Positions 25,164 through 33,734 of a DNA stretch of 64,000 nucleotides are shown in pieces. The stretch spans positions 98,044 to 162,043 of the forward strand of contig CANQFZ010000002.1 in the NCBI GenBank assembly GCA_947600065.1, read 5' to 3'. Both the position numbers and the translations under genes were made by a program. The notes beneath the pieces are model-generated. The model made no database searches and had not been told where the DNA came from. It saw nothing but the letters and a program-made list of their open reading frames with translations. Each line of letters starts with the position of its first letter. Positions within the stretch are counted from its first letter, which is position 1. The stretch comes from an uncultured Clostridia bacterium. Its GTDB lineage: Bacteria > Bacillota > Clostridia > Oscillospirales > Ruminococcaceae.

Positions 25164-25709
25164 ATGGTCTATGTATTTCTGGCAAACGGATTTGAAGAAA
25201 CCGAAGCAATTGCACCTATAGATATGCTGCGCAGGGCAAAGCTTGACGTAATTACAGTAGGCGTCGGAGGCAGAGAAGTTACAAGCTCTCACAAGATCCC
25301 TATGAAAGCGGATATAGAAGATAAGGACATTGAGCTTTCGAACAAACTCGAAATGATAGTTTTACCGGGAGGTTCGCTCGGAACTGAAAATCTGGGGACT
25401 TCAAGTGTTGTTCAGTCGGCGATTGACTATTGTGCCGATAATCATATCCCTATGGGGGCAATTTGCGCGGCGCCCTCTATCTACGGTAAAAGAGGTCTTT
25501 TAAATGGACATAAGGCAACTGCTTTTCCCGACTACAGAAAATATCTCGAAGGAGCGGAAATATCGGAGCATAACGTTGTTACTGACGGACTTTTCACAAC
25601 TGCTGCAGGTGCGGGAGTGTCCGTAGAGTTCGGACTTGAACTTGTAAAAGTGCTCAAAGGAAAAGAACTCAGCAATACAATACGCAACACGATACAATGC
25701 GAGAAATAA
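25164..25709 (+). CDS. DJ-1/PfpI-family protein
   Basis: 181 residues. The nucleophile elbow is GAICAAPSIYG with Cys near residue 100, and the conserved Glu is in FEETEAIAP. This places it with DJ-1/YajL/ThiJ proteins (stress-linked glyoxalase or chaperone activities have been proposed for the family). It overlaps the next gene by 13 bases and has AAAGGAG before its start, so it is co-expressed with tmk and the folate gene. Confidence 0.9.
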   Translation: MVYVFLANGFEETEAIAPIDMLRRAKLDVITVGVGGREVTSSHKIPMKADIEDKDIELSNKLEMIVLPGGSLGTENLGTSSVVQSAIDYCADNHIPMGAICAAPSIYGKRGLLNGHKATAFPDYRKYLEGAEISEHNVVTDGLFTTAAGAGVSVEFGLELVKVLKGKELSNTIRNTIQCEK

Positions 25710-26227
25710 AGTCAGTCCTTAGAAAAGAGCTTATCGCCAGGAGAAAAGAAATGAACACGGCTGAAAAAGCCGCCGCCGATGAAAGTATTTTCAAACAGCT
25801 TGTTCCGTTTGTAAATTCCGCGAGCGACGTGTTTTGTTATGCTTCGACAGAAATAGAAGTTGACACAAGGCGAGTTATAGAATACTGCCTGTCGAATAAT
25901 GTTCCCGTTGCATTACCTGTCAGCGGCGAAAGCGAATTGTCGTTCTATTATATTGACAATATAAATGAGCTGAAAAAGGGACGGTATAATATCGACGAAC
26001 CGCCGAAAAGCAACCCTGCTTATGCAGGAGAAAAGACGCTTTGTATCGTTCCTGCGCTTTGCGCCGACGGAAATGGATATAGACTCGGCTATGGAAAGGG
26101 ATATTATGATAGGTTTTTAATGAGCTTTAAAGGAACAAGCGTTATAATTTGCTATAAGGATTTTTTATGTGAGATACCAAAGGAATCTCACGATATGCAG
26201 ACAACGTTCACTATATTCAATGAATGA
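25697..26227 (+). CDS. 5-formyltetrahydrofolate cyclo-ligase
   Basis: ATP-dependent conversion of 5-formyl-THF to 5,10-methenyl-THF, a folate salvage step. The signature GYRLGYGKGYYDRFL is complete, the basic N-terminal helix LRKELIARRKEM is typical, and length (176) is standard. It overlaps DJ-1, an association seen often because DJ-1-like genes neighbour folate genes. Confidence 0.92.
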   Translation: MREIKSVLRKELIARRKEMNTAEKAAADESIFKQLVPFVNSASDVFCYASTEIEVDTRRVIEYCLSNNVPVALPVSGESELSFYYIDNINELKKGRYNIDEPPKSNPAYAGEKTLCIVPALCADGNGYRLGYGKGYYDRFLMSFKGTSVIICYKDFLCEIPKESHDMQTTFTIFNE

Positions 26228-26248
26228 TCTGCTTGACGGAGGTCGTAA

Positions 26249-27670
26249 ATGGACGACAATAAATTGATTTTTGATTCTGACGAAAAAGACGAAGAGAAAC
26301 CCGAAAACAAACTCGAAGATCCGTTTGAAGAAAAAGTTGATGAAACGCAGGAGATCGCGAGTATTTCTGAATTTACGGGCGAGAGAAAACTTTTTTCATT
26401 ATCGGAAGACGTCTTAGAAAACGAAAGTTTCGATGAGCTGGAAAAGACACGTCGTATGGGAAGCATAAAGGATAACTCGGTGCAGAATGTTCCCGTTGAA
26501 AACACTGTAAAGCGTCGGAAAAAACGCAAGAAAAATGCAAACATAAATCACACAAGAACAATGGGACAGGTGTTTCTCGGAGTAATGATTGCCGTAGTTT
26601 CACTTGCTGCGGGGGTTGTACTCGCGGTATTTACTATAAACGGTCTGCGTGATTTTACGGGAATGTCAAAGACTATACGCGAGGCAGAAGTTACTATCGA
26701 CAGCAGTATGTCTCCTGATAAGATAGTTGACGAGCTGTACAGCAACGGTATCATAAATATGCCGTTTCTGATGAAAACATATATAAAATTCACCGATAAC
26801 GGAGAAAAGCCTTTTCTGACGGGAAGCTATAAGCTGTATTCAAATATGTCCTACGGAAGCCTTATAACCACGCTTAAATCTCCAAAAGAATATACTGAAC
26901 AAGTAAAGGTCACTATTCCCGAAGGATTGACGGCAAAAGAAGTAGGCGAGCTTCTCGAAAAGAATTATGTCTGCAAAGCATCTGATTTTGAAAAATGCTA
27001 TAAGCAGAAGCTGAATAAATATGATTTTGAAGAAGGCATAGAGGACAACCCCAATCGTCTGAATATGCTTGAGGGCTATCTGTTCCCTGACACTTACTTT
27101 TTCTATGTGGTAGACGATCTAAAGAAGGGGTTAAAGGTAGATACGACATATTATGCGGAAATGGCTGCAGAAAAGATGTATGATACCTTTGAACAGAAGA
27201 TAACAAAATCCATGAAGCAGAGAATGGAAGAGCTTGGTATGTCGCTCGACGAAGTTATACGCCTTGCTTCTCTGATATGCTGGGAAGGTACTAACAAGAC
27301 AAATATGGAAGGTATATCATCGGTTTTCCATAATCGTCTGAACGACCCCGAAAAGTTCCCTATGCTACAGTCTGATACGACTGACACTTATATAGAAGAA
27401 GTAATTGATCCCGCAACGACCTCGGCAAATAAGGAAAAAATGCAGGCTATAAAGGACGCTTATGACACATATAAGTGCGAAGGGCTTCCCGCAGGAGCAA
27501 TATGCAATCCCGGTCTTGATGCGATAGAGGCGGCGCTTTACCCTGCAAGCACAAGTTATTATTACTTCCTCGCAAGTAAAGACGGAACATTTTACTGGGC
27601 AAAAACAGTAGAAGAACACGAACAAAATATCAAAGACGCCGCATTGAGAGAAGAAAACAGCGGCAGCTGA
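26249..27670 (+). CDS. mltG: Endolytic transglycosylase MltG
   Basis: Membrane-bound lytic transglycosylase that cuts nascent glycan strands and so limits peptidoglycan chain length. It has a 100-residue acidic, low-complexity cytoplasmic tail, a basic KRRKKRKKN stop, one TM (about 108-133), then the YceG domain with TIPEGLTAKEVGELL and the catalytic Glu in LICWEGTNKTNMEGISSVFHNRL. 473 residues; the cytoplasmic tail is long, as in other Gram-positive MltG proteins. The next gene starts 1 base after its stop. Confidence 0.93.
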   Translation: MDDNKLIFDSDEKDEEKPENKLEDPFEEKVDETQEIASISEFTGERKLFSLSEDVLENESFDELEKTRRMGSIKDNSVQNVPVENTVKRRKKRKKNANINHTRTMGQVFLGVMIAVVSLAAGVVLAVFTINGLRDFTGMSKTIREAEVTIDSSMSPDKIVDELYSNGIINMPFLMKTYIKFTDNGEKPFLTGSYKLYSNMSYGSLITTLKSPKEYTEQVKVTIPEGLTAKEVGELLEKNYVCKASDFEKCYKQKLNKYDFEEGIEDNPNRLNMLEGYLFPDTYFFYVVDDLKKGLKVDTTYYAEMAAEKMYDTFEQKITKSMKQRMEELGMSLDEVIRLASLICWEGTNKTNMEGISSVFHNRLNDPEKFPMLQSDTTDTYIEEVIDPATTSANKEKMQAIKDAYDTYKCEGLPAGAICNPGLDAIEAALYPASTSYYYFLASKDGTFYWAKTVEEHEQNIKDAALREENSGS

Positions 27671-27671
27671 G

Positions 27672-28940
27672 GTGCAGAACTTGTTTAAAAAGACAGAACT
27701 TCTTTCTCCCGCAGGAGATCATGAAAGCCTGTTATATGCTCTCGATTACGGAGCGGACGCTATCTATTTAGGCGGAAAAAGTTTCGGAATGAGAGCGGGA
27801 GCAAAAAACTTTACGGAAGAAGAACTTTGTTCAGCCGTGCAGACAGCGCATAAAAAAGGCGTAAAGGTCTACATTACCTGCAACATTGTTCCGAGCAATG
27901 ATGAGATAGAACGCTTTCCCGAATTTATTTCTGCGGCAGTGAATGCGGGAGTTGACGCGGTAATTGCAGCGGATATAGGCATTATTTCCCTTATCCGCGA
28001 GCTTCAGCCGAAGCTTGAAATACACGCTTCTACTCAAACGGGGATAGTTAATTATAGGACGGCTCTCGAACTTTATAAAATGGGGGTAAAACGCGTTGTA
28101 CTCGCACGTGAAGTCAACCTTGAAGAAATAAAAAAGATAAGGAAGAACATTCCCGATGATCTCGAAATAGAAGCATTTGTTCACGGAGCAATGTGCGTTT
28201 CGTTTTCGGGAAGATGCCTTATTTCCGAATATCTAACGGGAAGAAATGCAAACCGAGGAGAATGCGCTCAGCCATGCAGATGGGAATATTACCTTATGGA
28301 GCAAAAACGTCCGGGAGAATTTTATAAGGTCTTTGAGGACGAGCGCGGAAGCTATATACTAAATGCCCGTGATATGTGTATGATTGAGCATATAGACGAT
28401 CTGCTCGAAGCGGGTATAAACAGCTTTAAGATCGAGGGCAGGGCAAAGTCTGCATACTATACCGCTCTTACAACAAATGCATACAGAGCGGCGCTTGACT
28501 GTACGCTAAACAATGCAAAGATACCCGAATGGGTCTTTGACGAAATGGATAAAATAAGCCACAGACCTTATTGTACAGGATTTTTCTACGGCAGTCCTTC
28601 TGACGGGAGCGGTTCTAAGGACGCGGACATTATAACAAACGGCGGTCAGTATTTTGCTGACAGCGGATATATCCGAGGTTATGATTTTGTGGGCGCTGTA
28701 GACGGTTGCAGTGGCGGCGTGATGAAGCTTACGGTCAGAAATTATTTTGAGATTTCCGATGAACTTGAACTTGTTGTTCCGAAAAAAGCTCCGATAAAGT
28801 TTGTTCCTCAGAAAATGTATTACAGCAACGGAGATGAAACATCTGTTGCAAATCACGCAATGGAGCAGATAACTATAGTAACGGACATAGATGTTCCGGA
28901 GCGTTCTCTTCTCAGAAAAAAAATTGCCGAAAAGAGGTAG
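27672..28940 (+). CDS. U32-family peptidase / tRNA-hydroxylation-type protein
   Basis: 422 residues with the U32 signature EAFVHGAMCVSFSGRCLISEYLTGRNANRGECAQPCRW (positions ~165-205), whose conserved Cys bind an iron-sulfur cluster in studied members. Family members of this layout (YrrO/TrhP type) act in uridine-34 hydroxylation of tRNA rather than as proteases. GTG start with GAGG overlapping the mltG stop. A C-terminal TRAM-like beta segment (ELELVVPKKAPIKFV) is present. Which RNA or protein it acts on is inferred from family data. Confidence 0.9.
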   Translation: MQNLFKKTELLSPAGDHESLLYALDYGADAIYLGGKSFGMRAGAKNFTEEELCSAVQTAHKKGVKVYITCNIVPSNDEIERFPEFISAAVNAGVDAVIAADIGIISLIRELQPKLEIHASTQTGIVNYRTALELYKMGVKRVVLAREVNLEEIKKIRKNIPDDLEIEAFVHGAMCVSFSGRCLISEYLTGRNANRGECAQPCRWEYYLMEQKRPGEFYKVFEDERGSYILNARDMCMIEHIDDLLEAGINSFKIEGRAKSAYYTALTTNAYRAALDCTLNNAKIPEWVFDEMDKISHRPYCTGFFYGSPSDGSGSKDADIITNGGQYFADSGYIRGYDFVGAVDGCSGGVMKLTVRNYFEISDELELVVPKKAPIKFVPQKMYYSNGDETSVANHAMEQITIVTDIDVPERSLLRKKIAEKR

Positions 28941-28943
28941 TTT

Positions 28944-29594
28944 ATGGAAAATTCCGATATTTTTCCTCATATTGACCATACATTGTTAGATCCTGCGGCA
29001 TCTTCTGTACAGATGGCCGCGCTTTGCCGTGAAGCAATAAAATATCATACGGCGTCTGTTTGTATTCCTCCTTGTTTTGTAAAACGCGCACGGAGTAATT
29101 TCCCCAACCTTAATATATGTACCGTCATAGGATTTCCGCTCGGTTATACAACCGCAAATGTAAAGTGGTTTGAAACAAAGGACGCGATAGAAAATGGCGC
29201 AGACGAAATAGATATGGTCATAAATCAGAATGAAGTGAAAAACAAAAGATATACTTTTGTTGAAAAGGAAATTGAGCTGATAAAGGACGCCTGCGGCGAT
29301 AAGATACTTAAAGTCATAATCGAGACCTGCAACCTTTCCGAGCAGGAAAAAATAGAATTGTGCAGGATAGTAACAAGCGCGGGAGCAGATTACATAAAGA
29401 CATCAACGGGTTTCGGAAAATCGGGAGCAGATATTGAGGATATCCGACTTTTCAGAAAATATTTAGGCGAAAACGTTAAAATAAAGGCGGCAGGCGGAAT
29501 AAGTTCAAAAGAACATCTCGAATTATTTTTGAACGAGGGATGCGATAGGATAGGAACAAGCCGCGCCGTTAAACTCCTTACTAAAGGTGAATGA
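28944..29594 (+). CDS. deoC: Deoxyribose-phosphate aldolase
   Basis: It splits deoxyribose 5-phosphate to glyceraldehyde 3-phosphate and acetaldehyde. Schiff-base Lys lies in YIKTSTGFGKSGA (residues ~145-157); the second Lys in VKIKAAGGI and the IDMVINQNEVK segment complete the site. 216 residues, full length. It lies next to deoB, the preceding step of nucleoside salvage. Confidence 0.95.
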   Translation: MENSDIFPHIDHTLLDPAASSVQMAALCREAIKYHTASVCIPPCFVKRARSNFPNLNICTVIGFPLGYTTANVKWFETKDAIENGADEIDMVINQNEVKNKRYTFVEKEIELIKDACGDKILKVIIETCNLSEQEKIELCRIVTSAGADYIKTSTGFGKSGADIEDIRLFRKYLGENVKIKAAGGISSKEHLELFLNEGCDRIGTSRAVKLLTKGE

Positions 29595-29595
29595 A

Positions 29596-30759
29596 ATGAT
29601 AAAACGTGTTTTTCTGATAGTTTTAGACAGCTTCGGCATAGGGGAAATGCCCGACGCCGAGATGTTTGGCGACAAGGGTGCTAATACCCTGCGCTCTTGC
29701 TATAAAACGGGAAACCTTGTTGTTCCGAATATGGCGAAGCTCGGTTTGTTCAACATTGACGGCGTTTCTGCCGCTGAAAAGGAAAATGATCCGAGCGGAG
29801 CTTTCCTGCGGCTTTCGGAGCTTTCAAAAGGGAAGGACACAACAACGGGTCACTGGGAAATTGCGGGAACAATAAGCGAAAAGGCTTTTCCTACTTTTCC
29901 CGATGGTTTTCCAAACGAAATAATCAACGAGTTTGAAAAAAGAACAGGCAGGAAAACGCTCTGCAATAAACCTTATTCGGGAACTAAAGTTATTGCGGAT
30001 TACGGGGAAGAGCACATTAAAACGGGAGCGCTTATAGTTTATACTTCGGCTGACAGCGTATTTCAGATAGCGGCGCATGAGGATATAGTTCCTGTTGAAA
30101 CGTTATACGAATATTGCAAGATCGCGCGCGAGATACTCACGGGGGAATATGCTGTAGGCAGAGTTATTGCCCGCCCGTTTGAGGGAGTTTTTCCATTTAC
30201 AAGGACTTCGCGCAGACATGATTTTTCGCTTGTTCCACCAAGGGATACAATGCTCGATATATTGAGCGCCAACGGTTATGAAACAATAGGCATAGGAAAG
30301 ATAAGCGATATCTTCGCAGGGAAAGGGATAAAAACAGCAGAGCGTGAAATAGGCAACGCTGTTGATATGGAAATTACCTCCGAATATCAGGAAAAGGACT
30401 GGAGCGGATTGTGTTTTACAAATCTTGTAGATTTTGATATGCAGTACGGTCATCGCCGCGATCCGATCGGATATACAAACGCTTTGAATGAATTTGACGG
30501 TTGGCTCGGCGGATTTATCGAAAAAATGCGGTCTGAAGATGTTCTTATATTAACTGCGGATCATGGCTGTGATCCGTGCCATAGCGGTACGGATCATACC
30601 CGCGAATATATTCCCGTATTGATCTACGGAAATAAAATAAGGCCCGAGAATCTCGGTACAAGAGCGGGTTTCTGCGAGATAGCCGGTACTGTTATTGATA
30701 TGTTGGGTGCAAAGGGAAAAGTTGACGGAAAAGGCTTTGCCGACGAAATAATTAAATAA
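29596..30759 (+). CDS. deoB: Phosphopentomutase
   Basis: It converts (deoxy)ribose 1-phosphate to the 5-phosphate, feeding DeoC. Alkaline-phosphatase-type metal motifs: VLDSFGIGEMPDA near the start, KDTTTGHWE with the active-site Thr, and TADHGCDPCHSGTDHTREYIP near the C-terminus. I start at the ATG (MIKRVFLIVLDS) with AAAGGTG upstream; it lies 1 base after the deoC stop. 388 residues, normal. Confidence 0.95.
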   Translation: MIKRVFLIVLDSFGIGEMPDAEMFGDKGANTLRSCYKTGNLVVPNMAKLGLFNIDGVSAAEKENDPSGAFLRLSELSKGKDTTTGHWEIAGTISEKAFPTFPDGFPNEIINEFEKRTGRKTLCNKPYSGTKVIADYGEEHIKTGALIVYTSADSVFQIAAHEDIVPVETLYEYCKIAREILTGEYAVGRVIARPFEGVFPFTRTSRRHDFSLVPPRDTMLDILSANGYETIGIGKISDIFAGKGIKTAEREIGNAVDMEITSEYQEKDWSGLCFTNLVDFDMQYGHRRDPIGYTNALNEFDGWLGGFIEKMRSEDVLILTADHGCDPCHSGTDHTREYIPVLIYGNKIRPENLGTRAGFCEIAGTVIDMLGAKGKVDGKGFADEIIK

Positions 30760-30763
30760 AACG

Positions 30764-31198
30764 ATGTTTACTTTTAAACTTAAAAGACCTGTTGCGGAAG
30801 ATCTGAAATATTTTCTTTCGATGAACAGAAGGCTGTTTGGCGAGGAATGTTTGTCCGATCTTGACAGCGGTTTCATCTATGACGAAATAATCAATGACGA
30901 AAAAGGGGAACTTCTTTCGGTTTATAACGGAAACCGAATGGCGGGATATGCTTATGTCATTGAAGTCTTTTCAATGAAACGCGGTCATTATGCCCAAGTA
31001 GTTGATTTTTATACAAATGAATACCATAGAAAACACGGCGCAGATATATATTTGTTGGGGGCAATAGAGCAATGGTCAAGTCAGGCAGTATGTCATGAGC
31101 TAGTATTTATCGCTGATGATGACATTAAAAAGGGTCTGCTGGAAAAGTTAAGGTACATAAAAGACGAAAACTCAAATGTTTACAGAAAAAAGCTGTGA
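30764..31198 (+). CDS. Small GNAT-like protein
   Basis: 144 residues; a GNAT-like core with LLSVYNGNRMAGYAYVIEVF and YAQVVDFYTNEYHRKHGADIYLLGAIEQW, where the acetyl-CoA loop (RKHGAD) is imperfect. It starts 4 bases after deoB with little ribosome-site sequence, so coupling to deoB is likely. Substrate unknown; it may have lost catalysis. Confidence 0.65.
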   Translation: MFTFKLKRPVAEDLKYFLSMNRRLFGEECLSDLDSGFIYDEIINDEKGELLSVYNGNRMAGYAYVIEVFSMKRGHYAQVVDFYTNEYHRKHGADIYLLGAIEQWSSQAVCHELVFIADDDIKKGLLEKLRYIKDENSNVYRKKL

Positions 31199-31233
31199 TC
31201 TTTTATGTAAAATAAAGAAAGGAAATGTTCAAA

Positions 31234-32061
31234 ATGAGCGAATGTAATCACAATTGTTCGGGGTGTTCGGAAAATTGTTCTGAGCGTGACCCGAAAAGCT
31301 TTCTTGAAAAGCCCCACGAGCTTTCCAACATAAAGAAAGTTATAGGTGTTGTAAGCGGAAAAGGAGGCGTCGGAAAGTCTCTCGTTACTTGTATGAGCGC
31401 GGTTTTGATGAACAGAAGAGGGTTCAGTACAGCCGTCCTTGATGCGGATATAACAGGGCCTTCCGTTCCTAAAGCATTTGGGATAAAGGAAAAGGCACAG
31501 GGAAATGAAACAGCTATATTCCCCGTAAAAACCAAAAAGGGGATACGCATTATGAGCGTAAATTTGCTGCTGCCTGATGATACCGACCCTGTTGTATGGA
31601 GAGGACCAATTATCGCGGGAACGGCTAAACAGTTCTGGACAGATGTTGTCTGGGACGATGTGGACTATATGTTTGTGGATATGCCTCCCGGAACAGGCGA
31701 TGTTCCGCTTACTGTATTCCAGTCAATACCGCTTGACGGAATTATAGTCGTTACATCTCCCCAGGAGCTTGTCTCGATGATAGTGGGAAAAGCTGTAAAA
31801 ATGGCAGAAATGATGAATATTCCCATAATAGGTCTTGTGGAGAATATGAGCTATGTCGAGTGTCCTGATTGCAAAAAGAAAATAAACGTATTCGGCGAAA
31901 GTCATATTGACGAGACCGCAACAAAATTTGGTCTTAAGGTCATAGCAAAACTTCCTATAGACGCGGAGCTTGCAAAACTTGTTGACAGCGGTCTGCTTGA
32001 ACTTATGGAAACAACTGCCGCAGATCCCATTGCGGACGCTGTAGAGGAATTTTGTAAATGA
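31234..32061 (+). CDS. mrp: Mrp/NBP35-type iron-sulfur carrier ATPase
   Basis: P-loop protein that binds and delivers [4Fe-4S] clusters. N-terminal Cys cluster CNHNCSGCSENC, then the deviant Walker A SGKGGVGKSLVT, Switch I/II as VDMPPGTGDVPLT, and C-terminal YVECPDCKK, the CxxC that bridges the cluster in the dimer. I use the ATG giving MSECNHNCSG, with AAAGGAAA 9 bases upstream. The following C_GCAxxG_C_C gene overlaps by 4 bases, hinting that the two share iron-sulfur or redox work. Confidence 0.92.
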   Translation: MSECNHNCSGCSENCSERDPKSFLEKPHELSNIKKVIGVVSGKGGVGKSLVTCMSAVLMNRRGFSTAVLDADITGPSVPKAFGIKEKAQGNETAIFPVKTKKGIRIMSVNLLLPDDTDPVVWRGPIIAGTAKQFWTDVVWDDVDYMFVDMPPGTGDVPLTVFQSIPLDGIIVVTSPQELVSMIVGKAVKMAEMMNIPIIGLVENMSYVECPDCKKKINVFGESHIDETATKFGLKVIAKLPIDAELAKLVDSGLLELMETTAADPIADAVEEFCK

Positions 32062-32507
32062 GCAGGGGAGACATTGCCTACGAAAATTTTCTGAAAGGCT
32101 ATAACTGCACACAAGCGGTAACGGTCGCGTTTTCTGACATTTTCGGACTTTCGGAAGATAAGCTCGCAAAAATATCGGGCGGCTTTGGAGGGGGAATGGG
32201 CAGAATGAGAGAGGTCTGCGGAACATTTTCGGGCGTTGTTATGATATTGAGCGAAGTTTACGGATATTCAGAGCCTAAAGACCTAGAAGCAAAGAAAGCG
32301 CTGTATGAAAAAATACGCGCTGCCGCCGAGCAATTTCGCAAAGACAACGGCAGCATAATCTGCCGCGAACTTTTAGGGCTTGAAAAAATGGAAACATCGG
32401 CTACTCCCGAACCGCGAACTGCCGAGTATTACAAAAAGCGCCCTTGTCCTATGCTTTGCAAATATGCGGCTGACCTCGCGGAAAAAATGATAAACACGGA
32501 GAAATAA
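32058..32507 (+). CDS. C_GCAxxG_C_C-family redox-type protein
   Basis: 149 residues with the spaced Cys signature of the family: GYNCTQAV, then ISGGFGGGMGRMREVCGTFSG (variant of GCAxxG), ICRELLG and RPCPMLCKYAADL. Family members are thought to bind a metal or heme-type redox centre, and the Cys set agrees. ATGA overlap with mrp. A terminator follows, closing the operon that begins upstream. Confidence 0.88.
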   Translation: MSRGDIAYENFLKGYNCTQAVTVAFSDIFGLSEDKLAKISGGFGGGMGRMREVCGTFSGVVMILSEVYGYSEPKDLEAKKALYEKIRAAAEQFRKDNGSIICRELLGLEKMETSATPEPRTAEYYKKRPCPMLCKYAADLAEKMINTEK

Positions 32508-32522
32508 TTCTGCTATAAATTG

Positions 32523-32558
32523 AAAACGCCTTTACGTTCTTCGCAAAGGCGTTTTTTA
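32523..32558. terminator. Bidirectional terminator between converging genes
   Basis: AAAACGCCTTT / AAAGGCGTTTT stem with a ten-base loop and T-runs on both strands, between the plus-strand C_GCAxxG_C_C gene and the minus-strand pduL. Confidence 0.88.
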
Positions 32559-32576
32559 TTATTTAAGTAAACAAGA

Positions 32577-33155
32577 TCAAAGGCTCTTGATAATCTCGCC
32601 CATAAGATTGGGAGTAGCCGAAATAGCGTTACTTTCGTCTGTATCAATGTGCATAGCGTCTGCGAACTTTTCGCTTACTCTTACAACAACATCACCGAGA
32701 ATAGCTTCTCTGCCGTTTGTCTTGCACTTTACCCAAACCACATCTTTGCTCTTAAGACCGAGCTTTTCAGCAGTTTCGGGAGTAAGGTGAATGTGGCGCT
32801 TTGCAACTATAACGCCCTCTTTTATTGTAACTTCGCCCGCAGGACCTCTGAGCGTGCAGCCGGGAGTTCCCGCAATATCTCCGCTCTCACGGATAACAAT
32901 ATCAACACCGATAGAACGCGCATCTGTTGCCGAAAGCTCAACCTGATCCGCACTGCGGCAAGGACCGAGTATAGAAACGTTTGCAAGTTCTCTCTTAGGA
33001 CCTACGACCGTAACTCTCTGCTCGCTCGCAAACTGTCCGGGTTGTGAAAGATCCTTTTTCTTTGTAAGTTCTGCGCCCTTTCCAAAAAGGATCTCGAGCG
33101 TCTCCTTTGTAACGTGAACGTGTCTTGCCGATGTTTCAACGAGTATTTCTGCCAT
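32577..33155 (-). CDS. pduL: PduL-type phosphate propanoyltransferase / phosphotransacetylase
   Basis: It exchanges CoA for phosphate on short acyl groups. The two metal-binding repeats are plain: SARHVHVTKETL at the N-terminus and AKRHIHLTPETA in the middle. I use the ATG behind GGAGGG (MAEILVETSARHVHV), giving 192 residues. No shell protein, ald or pdu genes are nearby, so it probably serves as the acetate-forming Pta of the cell in the cytosol, as in some Clostridia; the N-terminus shows no microcompartment targeting helix. Confidence 0.93.
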   Translation of the reverse strand: MAEILVETSARHVHVTKETLEILFGKGAELTKKKDLSQPGQFASEQRVTVVGPKRELANVSILGPCRSADQVELSATDARSIGVDIVIRESGDIAGTPGCTLRGPAGEVTIKEGVIVAKRHIHLTPETAEKLGLKSKDVVWVKCKTNGREAILGDVVVRVSEKFADAMHIDTDESNAISATPNLMGEIIKSL

Positions 33156-33208
33156 TTTAATTCCCTCCAAAATATTTTTAGGGCGATATGCCCAAAATTT
33201 ACTCTTTA

Positions 33209-33237
33209 ATTATACTACTTTTTTCTGAAAAAATCAA
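33209..33237 (-). promoter_or_regulatory. Promoter of pduL
   Basis: Minus strand TTGATT (33232-33237), 17 bases, TATAAT (33209-33214). A small GGGCGATATGCCC hairpin sits in the leader at 33181-33193. Confidence 0.75.
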
Positions 33238-33246
33238 GTAAATCTA

Positions 33247-33275
33247 TTGAAATTTATAAAAAAATATGTTATAAT
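33247..33275 (+). promoter_or_regulatory. Promoter of the zinc-uptake operon
   Basis: TTGAAA (33247-33252), 17 bases, TATAAT (33270-33275). The Fur-family box begins just downstream. Confidence 0.75.
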
Positions 33276-33277
33276 TT

Positions 33278-33308
33278 GAAATTGAAAGTGAAAATCATTT
33301 TCAATTTC
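33278..33308. promoter_or_regulatory. Fur-family (Zur-type) operator
   Basis: A perfect 7-1-7 palindrome TGAAAATCATTTTCA (33289-33303) is nested in a larger inverted repeat, GAAATTGAAA and TTTCAATTTC (33278-33308). The 7-1-7 layout is that of Fur/Zur/PerR boxes, and it overlaps the transcription start of its own regulator gene. Confidence 0.75.
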
Positions 33309-33329
33309 AAAGGTCGGGTGTAAATTTTA

Positions 33330-33734
33330 ATGGATAGAAACAATTACAATACGAAACAACGTGATGAAATAGTTGATTTTTTTTCAAAGCGCCGCGGCAA
33401 ATGCTATTCAGCAAAAGAAATAATAAAAAGCGGCGAGATAACTTCGGGAGAAGCTACCGTATACAGAACGCTTTCAAAGCTAACGGAAAGCGGAGTTTTA
33501 AAGCGCTTTACCGACGGGAATTCTTCTTGTTATCAGCTTGCGGACTCTGACGAGTGTTCTTCGCATTTTCATTTGAAGTGTGAAAAATGCGGAAAACTTA
33601 TTCATCTTGATTGTGATTTTATCGCTCAAATACAGGAGCATATAAAGTCAAAGCACGATTTTCTGGTAGACATCGGAAAAACGGTGTTTTACGGATTGTG
33701 CGGCGACTGCGCAAAGGGTGAAGAAAATGTTTAA
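33330..33734 (+). CDS. zur: Fur-family metalloregulator, probably Zur
   Basis: 134 residues. N-terminal winged helix (~1-80) with GEATVYRTLSKLTESGVLKRF as the recognition region; C-terminal dimerisation domain with structural zinc pairs CEKCGK and CGDCAK and regulatory-site ligands in HFHLKCEKC and HLDCDF. Zur rather than Fur or PerR is inferred because the next three genes are a zinc-type ABC importer in the same operon and a Fur-type box overlaps the promoter. It overlaps znuA by 8 bases. Confidence 0.85.
   Translation: MDRNNYNTKQRDEIVDFFSKRRGKCYSAKEIIKSGEITSGEATVYRTLSKLTESGVLKRFTDGNSSCYQLADSDECSSHFHLKCEKCGKLIHLDCDFIAQIQEHIKSKHDFLVDIGKTVFYGLCGDCAKGEENV

Noticed and set aside
32577..33155. 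pduL as part of a bacterial microcompartment locus
   Set aside because: No shell proteins or signature enzymes are near, and the protein has no N-terminal encapsulation helix.
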